NCBI GenBank assembly: GCA_943331855.1
Contig: CALQNE010000168.1
Coordinates: forward strand, 1 to 7,808
Origin: Bordetella parapertussis
Lineage (GTDB): Bacteria; Pseudomonadota; Gammaproteobacteria; Burkholderiales; Burkholderiaceae_B
Length of the DNA: 7,808 nt
Reading direction: 5' to 3'
Made by a program: the position numbers and the translations under genes. This document shows positions 7,443 through 7,808 of this stretch, in pieces (the stretch's first letter is position 1; each line of letters begins with the position of its first letter). The notes under the pieces were generated by a model. The model had not been told where the DNA came from, ran no database searches, and saw only the letters and a list, made by a program, of their open reading frames with translations.

Positions 7443-7484
7443 CCCTAACGTTTCAGAAAAGAGACGCCTCGGGACGTTTTAGGG
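7443..7484. repeat. Imperfect inverted repeat in the divergent uvrA / small-gene intergenic region
   Basis: CCCTAACGT (7443-7451) can pair with ACG (7474-7476) plus TTAGGG (7479-7484), leaving a two-base bulge at 7477-7478. A nested hairpin, CGTTTC (7449-7454) with GAGACG (7461-7466) around an AGAAAA loop, is an alternative fold. The repeat sits immediately upstream of the candidate -10 box of the small gene and could be an operator or an RNA structure. It is short enough to be chance. Confidence 0.35.
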
Positions 7485-7510
7485 TATCATCACAGGTTCC
7501 CTACCGGAGA
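7485..7510 (+). promoter_or_regulatory. Candidate -10 box and Shine-Dalgarno site of the small basic-protein gene
   Basis: TATCAT at 7485-7490 is a fair -10 match, but nothing at the expected distance upstream resembles TTGACA. GGAGA at 7506-7510 ends 6 nt before the ATG at 7517, which is near-ideal spacing. The ribosome site is convincing and fixes the start; the promoter part is weak. Confidence 0.45.
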
Positions 7511-7516
7511 ATAGCG

Positions 7517-7648
7517 ATGGCTTCAGAAACAAAACGTACGCGCCGCAACACGCTCGAGCGCCGTTGCTTAGGCAAGGCCTTTAAGCGCTTGTTCGTCAAC
7601 GCCCCTAAAGGCGTGTTCAAAATGCTTGAGAAAGTCAAAACAGCCTAA
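7517..7648 (+). CDS. Small basic protein of unknown function (43 aa)
   Basis: The gene encodes 43 residues from ATG (7517) to TAA. Although the frame stays open upstream to 7382, the ATG at 7517 is chosen because GGAGA lies 6 nt before it and the upstream part runs back into the uvrA start. The product has 7 Lys and 6 Arg against 3 Glu (net about +10). Its N-terminus is very basic (KRTRRNTLERR, 6-16), with one cysteine (17) and then an amphipathic stretch (about 18-41) with phenylalanines at 22, 26 and 34. It has no signal peptide, no transmembrane helix and no zinc motif. Nucleic-acid or membrane-surface binding would suit the charge, but I do not recognise the family. It is transcribed away from uvrA as a single-gene unit closed by a strong terminator. 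Good start signals plus the terminator make it likely real despite its size. Confidence 0.7.
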   Translation: MASETKRTRRNTLERRCLGKAFKRLFVNAPKGVFKMLEKVKTA

Positions 7649-7677
7649 GTTTTTTATAGTCTTTTTCGGCAAATCAG

Positions 7678-7710
7678 AAGCCCAGTCGTGAAAATGACTG
7701 GGCTTTTATT
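7678..7710 (+). terminator. Rho-independent terminator of the small gene
   Basis: A perfect 10-bp stem AAGCCCAGTC (7678-7687) / GACTGGGCTT (7696-7705) closes an 8-nt loop (GTGAAAAT) and is followed by a T-rich tract, TTATTTATTT. It lies 29 bp after the stop codon of the small gene. On the minus strand the sequence after the stem is much less U-rich, so it acts mainly for the + strand. Confidence 0.9.
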
Positions 7711-7721
7711 TATTTGCGAAT

Positions 7722-7735
7722 TAGGGTTATCCCTA
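7722..7735. repeat. Short hairpin TAGGG-TTAT-CCCTA
   Basis: A perfect 5-bp inverted repeat with a 4-nt loop lies just after the terminator. Its CCCTA and TAGGG arms recur at 7443-7447 and 7480-7484 on the other side of the small gene. No T tract follows, so it is not a terminator. Confidence 0.4.
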
Positions 7736-7771
7736 GCGCGGAATAAGACTTTTAGGATGGGCGCCGCGAGT

Positions 7772-7803
7772 GATAATCAATAAGCCAATCAAACAAACGG
7801 AGA
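7772..7803 (+). promoter_or_regulatory. Candidate -10 box and Shine-Dalgarno site of a gene starting beyond the window
   Basis: GATAAT at 7772-7777 resembles a -10 box, and GGAGA at 7799-7803 followed by TAACA is what normally precedes a start codon by 5-8 nt, which would fall just outside the window. No good -35 box is seen. The alternative is the tail of a minus-strand membrane protein, which cannot be excluded. Confidence 0.35.
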
Positions 7804-7808
7804 TAACA

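Noticed and set aside
7392..7516. Possible LexA (SOS) box controlling uvrA
   Set aside because: Only the half-site CTGT at 7410-7413 is present; no ACAG follows 8 bases later. The ACAG at 7492-7495 likewise has no CTGT partner at the required distance.
7382..7516. A longer 88-residue version of the small basic protein
   Set aside because: The upstream extension overlaps the uvrA start codon and its candidate promoter, lacks a ribosome site, and ignores the well-placed GGAGA before the ATG at 7517.

Overview
This window reads as a chromosomal piece of a proteobacterium of moderate GC content. It is most likely a betaproteobacterium of the order Burkholderiales: a giant fused UvrA-type protein next to a short, single-domain pabB is an arrangement I associate with that group. 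This assignment is inference from gene content, not from a marker gene.

Layout, left to right. Positions 2-568 (+) hold the C-terminal 188 codons of a protein I do not recognise, whose start lies left of the window. It converges on pabB (519-1697, -), aminodeoxychorismate synthase component I of folate synthesis, and the two 3' ends overlap by 50 bp. Only 33 bp upstream of pabB, on the same strand, ends the dominant gene. This is a 1886-residue UvrA-family ATPase (1731-7391, -) made of two complete UvrA-like halves fused head to tail, with four ABC nucleotide-binding domains in one chain. The fused uvrA and pabB probably form one transcription unit, although their functions (DNA damage recognition and folate precursor synthesis) are unrelated.

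A 125-bp intergenic region (7392-7516) separates uvrA from a divergent small gene (7517-7648, +) encoding a 43-residue, strongly basic protein of unknown function. That gene has a good Shine-Dalgarno sequence and ends in a clear rho-independent terminator (7678-7710). The last ~100 bp have no confident gene. A -10-like box and a Shine-Dalgarno-like GGAGA at the extreme right edge suggest a + strand gene starting just outside the window.

The most interesting content is the asymmetry of the fused UvrA. The N-terminal half keeps the DNA-contacting insertion domain but has a strongly diverged UvrB-binding region with a lysine-rich insert. The C-terminal half keeps a canonical-looking UvrB-binding region but has lost nearly all of the insertion domain. 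The chain looks like a covalently joined pseudo-heterodimer with divided labour. Fused double UvrA proteins are already known (for example in Chlamydiae), so the fusion itself is not new. I see no phage, transposon, CRISPR, tRNA or rRNA in the window.
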